DNA of 64,000 nucleotides from NCBI RefSeq assembly GCF_905397275.1, contig NZ_CAJPUY010000010.1:1-64000 (forward strand), read 5' to 3'. The translations under genes were made by a program, and so were the position numbers. This document shows, in pieces, positions 26,934 through 35,665 of this stretch (position 1 is its first letter; every line of letters starts with the position of its first letter). This DNA is from Cupriavidus yeoncheonensis (GTDB lineage Bacteria; Pseudomonadota; Gammaproteobacteria; Burkholderiales; Burkholderiaceae). A model generated the notes under the pieces. That model ran no database searches. It saw only the letters and a list, made by a program, of their open reading frames with translations, and had not been told where the DNA came from.

Positions 26934-27947
26934 CTATGCCGTGGTGGAGTCATCCGGCTGCTCGGCCTCGACCGCGCAGCTGTACCCACCAACATCCAGC
27001 CGGTGCTCCACGCGCGTCACCAGCCACTCGGTCGGCACCCCCTGCCGCCAGCCCTGCAGCACAAGCTTTGCCTCGGCCACCAGGTCGGTGCGCCCCGGCA
27101 TCAGGACGGACAGGGTGATGCGCCCGCGCTCGCGCCTGGCCAGCTCTGCACGTGCCGCTGCCAGCGCCATCTCCTGCGTGGGGAAATACTGCTTGATTCG
27201 CCGCACCGGCTCACCGCTGCCCACGCTGACCTCGTTCCGCCTCGCTTGCTTCACGGCGTGCCAGTAGGCCACCACCATGCCGGCCGTCTCCCGCTTGCTC
27301 TGGACCGTGCGCCAGCTGGTGCGCTCGTTCGGGGTCAGGGTGACGGTGGGCAGGTCGGCTCCGCCCACTGCCTTCGCCTCGCCGCGCTTGGCCAGGATCA
27401 GCTTCCCACCGGCTGGCTTCACCAGGGCGTCGTAACGCTTGCCGATGCGCACCAGCAGGTGCAGGTCGGACTCGTCGGCCTGGTCGATGTGGGGCAGGGG
27501 AGTGGCGTCCAGAGCCTTCGACACGGCGGCGTCCATGCCGTGTTCCTTGGCGATCTTGCGCACCATGTCGCCAAGCTTCGTGTTGGCGGCCCAGCTGCGC
27601 GTCTTCTGGCTCTGCAGCGTGTTCTTCCCGTTCTTCGACGCGGCGAACGGCGCAGCGCGCGCGCGGATCACCATTTCGTCCGGCGGGCCGCCCATTTCCA
27701 GCTCGTCAAACACGAACAGCCCCACAAACTCGGCGGCGCCGTCATAGCCTAGGAACAGCTGCAGCTCGGCCCCATCGCCCGGAACCATCAGCGGCGCGGC
27801 CGGGTCGTGGTCGGCCAGAACGATTTCCAGCATGTCAGAGTCCATGCCGGCGGCGTCCGTGTAGCGCAGGGACACCAGGCGATCCTTGATGGCCGCCGTG
27901 ATGTCCTCGCTGTTGGCGATCAGGCGGAATTCCGGTTTCAGTCCCAC
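26934..27947 (-). CDS. D: Tail protein D (late control/baseplate hub)
   Basis: 337 residues, similar in length and pattern to P2 gpD: LRYTDAAGMDSDMLEIVLADHD near the start, then LGDMVRKIAKEHGMD and the hub core HIDQADESDLHLLVRIGKRYDALVKPAGGKLIL. gpD-type proteins form the hub that holds the baseplate spike and seals the tube tip. It is the last gene of the tail operon and of the prophage; its first codons overlap the end of gene X. Confidence 0.88.
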   Translation of the reverse strand: MGLKPEFRLIANSEDITAAIKDRLVSLRYTDAAGMDSDMLEIVLADHDPAAPLMVPGDGAELQLFLGYDGAAEFVGLFVFDELEMGGPPDEMVIRARAAPFAASKNGKNTLQSQKTRSWAANTKLGDMVRKIAKEHGMDAAVSKALDATPLPHIDQADESDLHLLVRIGKRYDALVKPAGGKLILAKRGEAKAVGGADLPTVTLTPNERTSWRTVQSKRETAGMVVAYWHAVKQARRNEVSVGSGEPVRRIKQYFPTQEMALAAARAELARRERGRITLSVLMPGRTDLVAEAKLVLQGWRQGVPTEWLVTRVEHRLDVGGYSCAVEAEQPDDSTTA

Positions 27948-28153
27948 AGTTTCACGCCCTTCGTGGTGGTGGCCGGTGTCGCCAAGTCGGGCAGCGTGAT
28001 GGTGACGCCAGCCGGCAGCACAGGCCCGTAGTCGGCCAGGCCGGGGTTCGCGTCCAGCAGCAGCTCGACTGTGCGGCCGTCGCGGGTGCCGTAGTAATTC
28101 CAGGCGATGGCGTCCGCCATGTCGCCGTCACTGGTGACGTATTCGGTTGCCAT
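27938..28153 (-). CDS. X: Tail protein X, LysM-like
   Basis: 71 residues with the gpX/LysM pattern: VTSDGDMADAIAWNYYGTRDGRTVELLLDANPGLADYGPVLPAGVTITLP. P2 gpX is a small baseplate/tail tip protein. It overlaps gpD by 10 bases and follows gpU by a single base. Confidence 0.85.
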   Translation of the reverse strand: MATEYVTSDGDMADAIAWNYYGTRDGRTVELLLDANPGLADYGPVLPAGVTITLPDLATPATTTKGVKLWD

Positions 28154-28154
28154 A

Positions 28155-29105
28155 TCAGCTGGTCAGCTTGTCGTACAGGTCGCTGCTGGCGGCCATCGTC
28201 TTGCGGATCACGGTTTCGCCCTGCGCGCTGGCAGCCCTCGCGGACGCCAGAACGCGCATAACCGATCCGCCTGCACCGCTGGCGCCCCCCATTACATTCG
28301 TCAGCACGCTGGTGGCGCTCGACGCACCGGACGACAGCGCCACGGCCTTGTTGAACAGGCCATGCGCCGCCTGCCCAGCGGCGAACACGGACGTGATGGT
28401 TTGCACCTGGCGCACGGTGGAGTCGGCGGCGCGCTTCAGGTCGCGGGCCGTCTCGAAACTGCGATTGATGGCCCCCAGCGCTGACTGGCCTGCGTCGATG
28501 GCGGGCGCCACAGCGGCGCGCACGCTGGCAATGGCACCAGACGCCGCGCCCATGACGCTGGATGCCGCGTCCGACACGCTCTGCGCCATGCCAGCCACCG
28601 CCGATTTCGCACCGGCCAGCGTGGATAGGTCCGCGTCTGCCGGCACGCCTACATCGACGCCCCCAGCGACGGCGTCCACCAGTGACGCCGGCTCGGGCGT
28701 CACATCATCGAATTTCCGCAGCTTCAGGACGAATTCCTGCCGACGCGGCAGCCCTTCGGCGGCGAACGTGCCCTGGCGCTCGTCCACGGCTTCGATGACC
28801 CAGCGGCCCAGCTGGGTGCCGTTGCCGGCCACCATCAGCTGCGGCTGGCCCTGCGCCGCCAGCGCGCGCAGCGTGTCGAGCTGGCCGCCGCCGCCGCGAT
28901 ATTCGGGGTAGACGACACCCTGCAGCGTGATGGCTTCGTTGGTGACGCCGGTGAACTGCAGTGCGCCGGCCTGGCCGAACCGGTCCTGGCTCGGCCAGCG
29001 ATATTCCGACGTGCGCTGCAGCTCCTGATAGGCCGCCGTGGCGATGCCGAACTGGTATCCACCCAGCTGCATCATCATCGTCTGGCCGGTGGTGTATCCG
29101 TCCAT
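28155..29105 (-). CDS. U: Tail protein U, extended
   Basis: 316 residues. The first 130 match the P2 gpU family (MMMQLGGYQFGIATAAYQELQRTSEYRWPSQDRFG; TLQGVVYPEYRGGGGQLDTLRALAAQGQPQLMV; GRWVIEAVDERQGTF). P2 gpU is about half this long. The extra Ala/Ser-rich 170 residues, predicted helical, may act as an added tail-tip segment. The start overlaps the tape-measure stop. Confidence 0.82.
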   Translation of the reverse strand: MDGYTTGQTMMMQLGGYQFGIATAAYQELQRTSEYRWPSQDRFGQAGALQFTGVTNEAITLQGVVYPEYRGGGGQLDTLRALAAQGQPQLMVAGNGTQLGRWVIEAVDERQGTFAAEGLPRRQEFVLKLRKFDDVTPEPASLVDAVAGGVDVGVPADADLSTLAGAKSAVAGMAQSVSDAASSVMGAASGAIASVRAAVAPAIDAGQSALGAINRSFETARDLKRAADSTVRQVQTITSVFAAGQAAHGLFNKAVALSSGASSATSVLTNVMGGASGAGGSVMRVLASARAASAQGETVIRKTMAASSDLYDKLTS

Positions 29106-31036
29106 TACTGGCTCGCTCCGTCATGTAGGGCGCCACGCCGGCGCACGTCCGCCTGTTGCTGGATCAGCCGCGCCACCTGGTCGGCGAACGCGCGGGGGTC
29201 CTGCCCCGGCTGCTGCTGCACGTTGATGGTGGTGTTGCTGTTGTCGGTGACGGTCGTGGTGCCGCCGCTGGCGCCTGCCATGGCAGGCTGGGGCAGGGCG
29301 CGACGCGGCAGGCGCATGCGCGCGCCGACAGCAGCCCCACCACCGGTTTCGCCGAAGTCCGCCGGCTTCGCGGTCTTCGGGGCGTTCGCGTCGATGCCCT
29401 TGGCGGCGACGTAGGCCGCGCCGATCAGGGCGGCCACCAGTCCCACCGGCGTCATCAGCAGCCCGCGGTTGATGAACATGATGGCCGCGCCGATGGTCTG
29501 CAAGGCGCTGCCGATGGACACCAGGCCGGCGATGGCGAACGTGCTGGCGTAGCCGATGGCCGCCACCGCGCCGCCCACGATCAGCAGGCCGGAACCCGTG
29601 GCCACGATACCGCCGACGATGCCCACCAGCGTTTTGTTCTGGTCCACGAACTTCATCATGGGGCCGCCGACGATATCGTTCAGCTTTCCCATCACCGGCG
29701 TGAACAGGTTGGCCAGCGGCTCGCCAGTGGCGGCGAGGAAGTTCGTCCAGGTGCCGGCCAGCGCCTCCGATTTGTTCTTGAACGACGTCAGCGACTTGTC
29801 GATGCGCTGGTCAAGGCTCGCCTCGGCGTCCATCGCCTCCAGCGCCTTGCGGTAGCCCTCTAGGCCGTTGCGCGCGATCAGGTCGGCAGGGCGCCCACCT
29901 TCCTCGCCGAACAGACGCGTCAGCACCTGCAGGCGCTTCTCTTGCGTCAGGCTCCGCAGCTTGTCGAGCTGCAGCACCATGTTGTCGACGCCGCTGAACT
30001 TGCCGTCTTTGAAGAACTCCAGCTGGATGCCGGCTGTTTTCAGCGTGGCGCTGACGGCCTTCATTTCCTTGGAATTCTTGTGCAGGCGCTCCTGCATCAT
30101 GCCCAAGCGCGTCAGCATCTGGCCGAAGTTCGTGCCGAACGTCGAGCCATCCATGCCTTGCTGCGCGGCCATGCCCTGCAGGGCGTACACCTTGCGGACG
30201 TTCTCCGCGCCGGTCAGGCCCAGCGCGTTCGTCTTGCCGCCGTAGTACTTCGCGCCCAGCAGCAGGTCGTCCGACTTCAGGCCGAAACCGAATTTCGCGC
30301 GCTGGCTCAGATCCGCCATGCGGTCGAACTCGGCTTCCGGGATCTGGAACGCCTCGCGCAGCTTGGCGGTCATCTCGGCGGCCTGCTCGGGCACCAGCTT
30401 CATGACGACGGCCAGGTGCGCAGATGCCTTCAGCGCGCCGCCGGCAATCGCTTCCAGCGGCATGCCCTGTTCCTTCAGGGCCGTGGCGGCGTTGACGAAA
30501 TCGGCGGTGGTGCCGGGCAGCTTGTTGCCCAGGTCGATGGTCTGCTGCTTGATCTTGCCGAACAGCACAGGCAGGCCGCCAGTGCGGTCCATCATCGCCA
30601 CCTGCATGTTCGTCAGCGAGTCGTCCAGCTCGGTGAACGCCCGCAGTGGTGCGCGCAGCGACATCGCGCCGACGCCCCCGGCAGCCAGCATGCCGAACGA
30701 TGCGCCTTGCAGCTTCGCGCGCACGCTGCCGATGCGCTCATGCAGCGCGGATTCCCGCTGCAGCAGTTCCTGCTTGCGGCGCAGGGCGGCGATTTGCTTA
30801 TGCGTGTCTTCCAGCTCGCGCTGGGCATAGCCGACACGCATGGCGGAGCCGTTGCGGCCCAGCCGTTCCTGGTCGCGGATGAGGCCGTTCAGCTCGCGCT
30901 GCCGACGCTCGATGGCCTGGATGGCGCTGCCGACTTCGTTCAGCTTGCCTTTGGTGCCGGTGATGGCCGACGTCAGCGAACCCGCGATGGCGCCGCCAAT
31001 GGTGATAACGGCGTTTAAACGCTTGTTGCTGCTCAT
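29105..31036 (-). CDS. T: Tail tape measure protein
   Basis: 643 residues, P2 gpT-like. The N-terminal 100 residues form a coiled coil (QAIERRQRELNGLIRDQERLGRNG...QIAALRRKQELLQRE). The middle holds the conserved phage tape-measure region (LTNMQVAMMDRTGGLPVLF; GAENVRKVYALQGMAAQQGMDGSTFG). Residues about 460-560 contain hydrophobic helices (GIVGGIVATGSGLLIVGGAVAAIGYASTFAIAGLV). It sets tail length and is threaded through the tube. Its ATG overlaps the stop of the gpE' extension (ATGA). Confidence 0.9.
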   Translation of the reverse strand: MSSNKRLNAVITIGGAIAGSLTSAITGTKGKLNEVGSAIQAIERRQRELNGLIRDQERLGRNGSAMRVGYAQRELEDTHKQIAALRRKQELLQRESALHERIGSVRAKLQGASFGMLAAGGVGAMSLRAPLRAFTELDDSLTNMQVAMMDRTGGLPVLFGKIKQQTIDLGNKLPGTTADFVNAATALKEQGMPLEAIAGGALKASAHLAVVMKLVPEQAAEMTAKLREAFQIPEAEFDRMADLSQRAKFGFGLKSDDLLLGAKYYGGKTNALGLTGAENVRKVYALQGMAAQQGMDGSTFGTNFGQMLTRLGMMQERLHKNSKEMKAVSATLKTAGIQLEFFKDGKFSGVDNMVLQLDKLRSLTQEKRLQVLTRLFGEEGGRPADLIARNGLEGYRKALEAMDAEASLDQRIDKSLTSFKNKSEALAGTWTNFLAATGEPLANLFTPVMGKLNDIVGGPMMKFVDQNKTLVGIVGGIVATGSGLLIVGGAVAAIGYASTFAIAGLVSIGSALQTIGAAIMFINRGLLMTPVGLVAALIGAAYVAAKGIDANAPKTAKPADFGETGGGAAVGARMRLPRRALPQPAMAGASGGTTTVTDNSNTTINVQQQPGQDPRAFADQVARLIQQQADVRRRGALHDGASQ

Positions 31037-31433
31037 TTTTCCTTGGGCAATCCGTCAAGCCAAAACAGGAACTCTGACACGGTCAGCTGCTTGATTTCGG
31101 CGAGCTGCCAGCCGGTGTGGGACGCGAGCGCCAGCGCCCCGTATCGAACGTACTCCGCGCTCAGTCCAGAAAACCCAGCAGCGCCTGCCGGACGCGGGTG
31201 TAGTCGCGCGACGTCAGGCCCTTGATGTCGTCTGGCGCAATATCGGACAGGTTCGCGGCCAGGGCGATCTCCTGTTCGGCATCGTCGCTGCTGACCTTGC
31301 TGGCGGCCAGCTGGTCCCGCACGGTGGGCTCACGCAGGCGGATGGTGGACAGCTTCGCGCCGTTGACATCCAGCGGACGCGACAGGGTTACGTCGGCGTA
31401 ACCGTCGCCATAGGTGACGAATTTGTTTTTCAT
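31033..31433 (-). CDS. E': gpE-E' tail assembly chaperone made by -1 frameshift
   Basis: If ribosomes slip back one base at GGGTTTT, gpE continues from LLGF into SGLSAEYVRYGALALASH, then about 28 further residues with TGWQLAEIKQL, ending KEK at the TGA at 31033-31035. The extension has the Trp-rich pattern seen in E' products. In P2 and related tailed phages the shifted and unshifted forms are tape-measure chaperones made in a fixed ratio. The location directly before the tape-measure gene is the conserved one. Confidence 0.75.
31161..31433 (-). CDS. E: Tail assembly chaperone gpE
   Basis: 90 residues (MKNKFVTYGDGYADVTLSRPLDVNGAKLSTIRLREPTVRDQLAASKV). It has the sequence pattern of the Mu gp41/P2 gpE chaperone family: an N-terminal beta segment and the REPTV.D motif. 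It is the unshifted product; the stop at 31161 lies seven bases after the slippery site. Confidence 0.82.
   Translation of the reverse strand: MKNKFVTYGDGYADVTLSRPLDVNGAKLSTIRLREPTVRDQLAASKVSSDDAEQEIALAANLSDIAPDDIKGLTSRDYTRVRQALLGFLD
31170..31176 (-). promoter_or_regulatory. -1 ribosomal slippery heptamer G GGT TTT
   Basis: Read on the minus strand in the gpE frame, the sequence is ctG GGT TTT ctg gac tga, a canonical X XXY YYZ site followed closely by the zero-frame stop. The P2 equivalent is T TTT TTG at the same gene position. Confidence 0.75.
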
Positions 31434-31476
31434 GGGTCGCTGTGATGATCGGCCGGACTAAGCCGGCCGTTGCTGC

Positions 31477-31983
31477 TTACAGGCCCAGCGCCGCGCGCTG
31501 CGCTGCGAGGGTGTCGATGCCGTTGATGACGCGCACCATGTTTTCCACGTCGATTTCGTGGATGACCACGCCCGCGTGTTCCTGCTTGAAGTAGACCAGC
31601 GACATGGTGGCCTTCAGGCTCGCCTTTTCGCCAGGCTTCCAGGTGCCGGGGTCAAGCTCGGTGATCTTGCCGCGCATCGTCAGCACAATCGGCTTCACCG
31701 TGCCGTCGAACGACTCCAGCGCGCCGCGAATGGTCAGTGGCACGAATGCCCCTTCCACCACGCCGAACAGCGCCAGCACGTCGCGGTCATAGGCCGCCAG
31801 GCTGAAGTCGGCGACCATCTTTTCCATGCCCATCGTCAGGTCGATGGGCACATCCATGCCGCCGGCACGGAATTCCTCGGTCTTCAGTGTCAGCTTTGGC
31901 GGGTTGACTTCCTCCACCTGGCCGGCGTAGCCGCGTCCGTCAACGAACGCGTTCAGGTTCTTCAGTACGTCGCGAGCTGCCAT
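31477..31983 (-). CDS. FII: Major tail tube protein
   Basis: 168 residues, the length of P2 gpFII. Family features include LKNLNAFVDGRGYAGQVEEVNPPKLTLKTEEFRAGGMDVPIDL and the final EIDVENMVRVINGIDTLAAQRAALGL. It polymerises into the inner tube through which DNA passes. It directly follows the sheath gene, as in P2. Confidence 0.93.
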   Translation of the reverse strand: MAARDVLKNLNAFVDGRGYAGQVEEVNPPKLTLKTEEFRAGGMDVPIDLTMGMEKMVADFSLAAYDRDVLALFGVVEGAFVPLTIRGALESFDGTVKPIVLTMRGKITELDPGTWKPGEKASLKATMSLVYFKQEHAGVVIHEIDVENMVRVINGIDTLAAQRAALGL

Positions 31984-31998
31984 GTTGTCGCGCTCCCC

Positions 31999-33429
31999 TT
32001 AGTCGAAAATTGTCTGCACGTAGTTGTTGACCAGGTGCGAACGGAACGTGATGTGCTCGGCCGGGTAGACGGGCGTGAAGTCAAAATCGAAGTAGATTTT
32101 GCCCTGCGCGATCTGGTCCGTCGTGTTCAGGTCGGGATCCGCCCAGCACTGTCCGCCCAGGATGGCGCCCAGCGTGGTCAGGTTTCGCAGGTAGGCGTTC
32201 ACGCCTTCCACTACGTCCGACACATACTGCTTGGTGATGCCGCGATCCACGGCCCACAGGTGCGCACGCTGTAGCGAATCGTTGATGATGTCCGCCGTGC
32301 GCACCACGCACAGGAACGCCCATTTCGGGTCGCTCGACAGCGTGCGGTTGCCCCACAGGCGAAAACCATCCTGCCGGATGATCGTGGCCACCTTCGCCTC
32401 GTTCAGCAGGTTGGCACGTGCAGCCGTGTCGCCCAGCTGGAAGTCGATGGCGCGGGCAGTGCCCTGAATGCCGTTGATATTCTGGTTCGAAGGAGACCAC
32501 CAGAAGCCCAGGGCATTATCGGTCTTCGCGATCAGGCCGGCAACGGCCGCGCTCGAAAACGCCGTCACCAGGTTGCCGGCGTCGTCGGTCTTCAGCACCT
32601 GCGGATCCACCACAAACACGCGCTTGCTGCCGAAGTCTCCAGCGTAGGCGATGGCGGCCGCATCGGTAGTGCTCGGGCCGTCAGCGATGATGACGGCGCG
32701 CAGGCGTTCGGCGATGCCGACCAGCTCCGCCACCACGGCGTTGCCCACCATGCCAATCGTCACCACGAACGTGGCCCCGGTGCCGCTGCCAGCGCCGGCA
32801 GGCAGTGCGAAGGTCGGCGCGGCGGTGTAGCCGCTGCCGGGATTCGTGATGGTGCGCGACGTCACCTTTCCGCCAGACACCACAGCCGTGCCCGCGGCGC
32901 CGCTGCCGCCAGTGCCGCCGGTGACAGTCAGAGCGTAGGTGCCGTCCGTGTAGCCGCTACCCTGAGCGCCGGTCAGCGTGGTCACGCCGCCGGTCACGCG
33001 CTGATGGGTGAAACCCGGCACGCACAGGATGCGAGGCGAGTACCCGACGATGGATTCGGCGGCCAGCAGCGCCTGCACGCCTTGGTACTGGCCGGTGGTC
33101 GGGTCAACGCCGCCAAGCACGTTGGCCAGCGTCGCCTGGTCGCTTACGCCGGCCTCGACGCGGACGGCGATGACCACAGCGCCGGCCTGGTCGAAAATCG
33201 AATCCAGCGCGGAAGGCAGCGTCCCCAGGCCATCGCCGGTCATGTCGAGCTTGGAGGCCAAGCTGCGGCTGCCTGCGATCAGCACCGGCGTGTTCAGTGG
33301 AAACGTGGACTCATCGGCATCCGGCGCGGTGCCCACGATGCCGATGACGGCAGTGCGAACCGTGGAAATCGGGCGTGGGCCGGCGTCGATGTCGAGTACT
33401 TCGACGCCATGCAGAAATTGTTCGGGCAT
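31999..33429 (-). CDS. FI: Tail sheath protein with an inserted glycine-rich domain
   Basis: 476 residues against about 396 in P2 gpFI. The N-terminal (FLHGVEVLDIDAGPRPISTVRTAVIGIVGTAPDAD) and C-terminal sheath parts (AIDFQLGDTAARANLLNEAKVATIIRQDGFRLWGNRTLS; KIYFDFDFTPVYPAEHITF) are typical. Between PGFTHQ (residue 143) and AVVAELVGIAERLRAVIIADGP (231) lies an added segment of about 80 residues rich in Gly/Thr/Ser, with two GSGYT motifs. It probably projects from the sheath surface. The gene has its own late promoter at 33458-33502. Confidence 0.9.
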   Translation of the reverse strand: MPEQFLHGVEVLDIDAGPRPISTVRTAVIGIVGTAPDADESTFPLNTPVLIAGSRSLASKLDMTGDGLGTLPSALDSIFDQAGAVVIAVRVEAGVSDQATLANVLGGVDPTTGQYQGVQALLAAESIVGYSPRILCVPGFTHQRVTGGVTTLTGAQGSGYTDGTYALTVTGGTGGSGAAGTAVVSGGKVTSRTITNPGSGYTAAPTFALPAGAGSGTGATFVVTIGMVGNAVVAELVGIAERLRAVIIADGPSTTDAAAIAYAGDFGSKRVFVVDPQVLKTDDAGNLVTAFSSAAVAGLIAKTDNALGFWWSPSNQNINGIQGTARAIDFQLGDTAARANLLNEAKVATIIRQDGFRLWGNRTLSSDPKWAFLCVVRTADIINDSLQRAHLWAVDRGITKQYVSDVVEGVNAYLRNLTTLGAILGGQCWADPDLNTTDQIAQGKIYFDFDFTPVYPAEHITFRSHLVNNYVQTIFD

Positions 33430-33457
33430 GGGTTGTAGGTCCTTGCGTGTTTCGTGG

Positions 33458-33502
33458 ATTCTTGCGCGCAGGGGCGCGTGGTTCCTCTTGGGTTATTTCC
33501 GG
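33458..33502 (-). promoter_or_regulatory. Late promoter 1, before the sheath gene
   Basis: GGAAATAACCCAAGAGGAAC followed after 17 bp by AAGAAT (33458-33463). It lies in the 75 bp between the fibre-chaperone stop and the sheath start; the predicted leader is about 25 nt. Confidence 0.75.
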
Positions 33503-33503
33503 G

Positions 33504-33794
33504 CTACTCGCCCGCCTGGCTCACCAGTGCCGCCACATCCGGGTTCGCCTGAAGGAACGCACGCAGCTTTTCAGCGGGGTCGGGCAGTTCGGCTGGCTGC
33601 GGCTTCGTCACCAGCTGCCACTCGGCGCCATTCCAGCGCGGCCACTTGTCTTCTGGCCACTCATTCGGCGGCGGTATTTCGATGCACCCGCGTGGGATCA
33701 GCCACACACCCGGTTCAAGCGGACTTTCGTCCGCCAGGGTTTCCCCAGCAAAGTGGCCAGCCACATCCAATTGGTAGACAGTTTTTGTGCTCAT
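33504..33794 (-). CDS. G: Tail fibre assembly protein
   Basis: 96 residues immediately downstream of the tail fibre gene, where phages keep the fibre chaperone. The pattern PRGCIEIPPPNEWPEDKWPRWNGAEWQLV is shared by small fibre-assembly proteins. It would help the tip domain of the fibre fold and trimerise. Confidence 0.7.
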   Translation of the reverse strand: MSTKTVYQLDVAGHFAGETLADESPLEPGVWLIPRGCIEIPPPNEWPEDKWPRWNGAEWQLVTKPQPAELPDPAEKLRAFLQANPDVAALVSQAGE

Positions 33795-33800
33795 TTTCGA

Positions 33801-35303
33801 TCAGTACGCAATGCACGCCAGCAGCGCGACGTTGCGCGGGCGAGTTTCGCTTCCTCCGGACGCACCGAGGCTGATATTGGTGCTACTACCGTTCACACCA
33901 ACGCCGGTAGCGCTGCCATAGATCGACACGCCGGTGCCGCTAGGCATGATGGCCTGCGGCTTTCCTTGCGTGCTCCCAAAGCGTGACACACCCGTTACCA
34001 GGGAGCCGGAATTGAAATTGTTCGGGCCAATGTTCACATCCACATATGCGTCATGGGAGTGGCCTGGGTCATATACGCCGTGGGAGTGGCCTGGGTCATA
34101 CATGCTGTGACCGTGGCCAGGATCATTGATGGCGTGGCCGTGGCTCTTGAACGATTCCGCTTGCGCGCTGCCAAGCGAACGTCCTCCATCTGCGCCGCGG
34201 CCATCGTCCCAGCTTCGAATGAACTCCCCGCGCAGGTCAGGGAGGTTGAACGTATTGAACCCATCACCAGCGCCAAACCGGGTTCCAACGGCTGCAAACA
34301 GCGCCGCGTAGGCCGTGCGGCTGACGGCTGCGCCGTTGGCCTTCAGGCTTCGCGCTGGGGCGGTGTCGCGCGCGGTGTGGAACACATCACCGGGTTGCTT
34401 GCTGCGGGCATCCGTGTCGCCGCGGCTGTACACGTCAAGGTTTGTGCGCGCGACGGACTTATCCGGCACGTCCGCAAGGTTTTGTGACTGAATTAGCGGC
34501 GAGGGGACAAACGCGGCCGGATCGTTCTGTACGAAATGGATTTTCGTGCCTGCGGCGTAGGATGTCGCCAGGGTCAGCTTCGTGTGGTCCACCGGATCCG
34601 GCGTCCAGTCGGACGGCAGGAGACGGTCGCCGGCAACATAGACCGCCAGGCCAATCGTGGTGCAGACGGCCAACGTGACAGCGGTTTGTGCCGCCGCCAG
34701 TGTCTGCACTTCGTCCACGGTTGATACCGTAACGTTTGCTACTGTCGGGTCCACCCAGTGCGTGTCGCCGTTCGCGTTGGACTGCTTCGCGAGGTACTGC
34801 CCAGTGGTGCCGCCCGGCAGAAGGTAGGGGATGGTGACGTTGTTGGCGATCCAGGATTGCGTGGCGACCGCCACGTTCGGGTCAACCTGCAGCGTGACAA
34901 CGGAAGCATTCGACACCAGGAACTGCATGCGGATGACGGTATCAGCGAACGCCCCTTCGCTGATGGCTGGCTTGTAGGTGGCCGGCACGTTAGCCACCGC
35001 GAACAGACCACCGTCTGCGTCGAAAATTCCGGACTCCCGGATGGTGAATCCGCCCAGCGACGCCGGCACTACCAGCTCCGCGATATACATCAGCGGGTTG
35101 TCCGGCGACTGATAAATCCGGTTCGGCGCCGCGCGCGTGCCGGCGATTTCGCGAACCAGAACGGTCTGCGATTCACTGGGCGCGGTCGGATTGCCGTTGC
35201 CGTCACCAACGGCCATGGCCACCAGGTTGATAGGCGTCCCAGCCGCCTCGGCCGCAGCCATGCGCTGCAGGCCGTAGTTCGTGTGGATGGTCTTGAATGT
35301 CAT
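33801..35303 (-). CDS. H: Tail fibre with collar domain
   Basis: 500 residues. The N-terminal 160 are the baseplate-binding part of P2-type fibres (MTFKTIHTNYGLQRMAAAEAAGTPINLVAMAVGDGNG; IAELVVPASLGGFTIRESGIFDADGGLFAVAN). A tail-collar segment follows (TAYAALFAAVGTRFGAGDGFNTFNLPDLRGEFIRSWDDGRGAD). A histidine-rich strip with GHSMYDPGHSHGVYDPGHSH comes next, of the metal-binding type that lines fibre needles. It decides host recognition. Its own late promoter is at 35333-35377. Confidence 0.87.
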   Translation of the reverse strand: MTFKTIHTNYGLQRMAAAEAAGTPINLVAMAVGDGNGNPTAPSESQTVLVREIAGTRAAPNRIYQSPDNPLMYIAELVVPASLGGFTIRESGIFDADGGLFAVANVPATYKPAISEGAFADTVIRMQFLVSNASVVTLQVDPNVAVATQSWIANNVTIPYLLPGGTTGQYLAKQSNANGDTHWVDPTVANVTVSTVDEVQTLAAAQTAVTLAVCTTIGLAVYVAGDRLLPSDWTPDPVDHTKLTLATSYAAGTKIHFVQNDPAAFVPSPLIQSQNLADVPDKSVARTNLDVYSRGDTDARSKQPGDVFHTARDTAPARSLKANGAAVSRTAYAALFAAVGTRFGAGDGFNTFNLPDLRGEFIRSWDDGRGADGGRSLGSAQAESFKSHGHAINDPGHGHSMYDPGHSHGVYDPGHSHDAYVDVNIGPNNFNSGSLVTGVSRFGSTQGKPQAIMPSGTGVSIYGSATGVGVNGSSTNISLGASGGSETRPRNVALLACIAY

Positions 35304-35332
35304 GTGCGGACGCTATTCGGCATGTTCCGCGC

Positions 35333-35377
35333 ATGATTGCTGCGTTGAGGCGGGGCTTCCTCTTGGGTTATTTCCGG
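35333..35377 (-). promoter_or_regulatory. Late promoter 2, before the tail fibre gene
   Basis: GGAAATAACCCAAGAGGAA (next base G rather than C) followed after 17 bp by AATCAT (35333-35338). It restarts late transcription after the inserted O-antigen-like cassette. Confidence 0.7.
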
Positions 35378-35454
35378 CGCTGTCTAGCGAGGTTTGTAGG
35401 GAGTTGCTACCATGTCGCCCGTTCTTACTTTTGACCGACGCTCAGAAGCAATCC

Positions 35455-35664
35455 ATGTTTAAACTGCTCGCCAAGATTTTTACCCGAGTTGCAGCCGCGC
35501 TATGCGTGCTGCAGATTGCCTCTATTGCGTCCGGCACTCCGCTTGCGCTGGGGGCGACCGCCGAGGAACAGGGGTGGATCGTGGTAATGAGTGCCGCGTT
35601 CCTTGTTATGTGGGCGATGTCTGAGTGGGCCAACCGCAAACCGGACGACGATACGAAAGGCTAG
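35455..35664 (+). CDS. Small membrane protein of the cargo cassette
   Basis: 69 residues from 35455 with two hydrophobic stretches (VAAALCVLQIASIASGTPLAL and GWIVVMSAAFLVMWAMS) and a charged end. It is on the plus strand, against all neighbouring tail genes, and its stop is one base from the stop of the O-antigen-like gene. Small two-helix proteins in this position in prophages are sometimes superinfection-exclusion factors; that is only an analogy. No good ribosome binding site is visible. Confidence 0.5.
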   Translation: MFKLLAKIFTRVAAALCVLQIASIASGTPLALGATAEEQGWIVVMSAAFLVMWAMSEWANRKPDDDTKG

Positions 35665-35665
35665 A

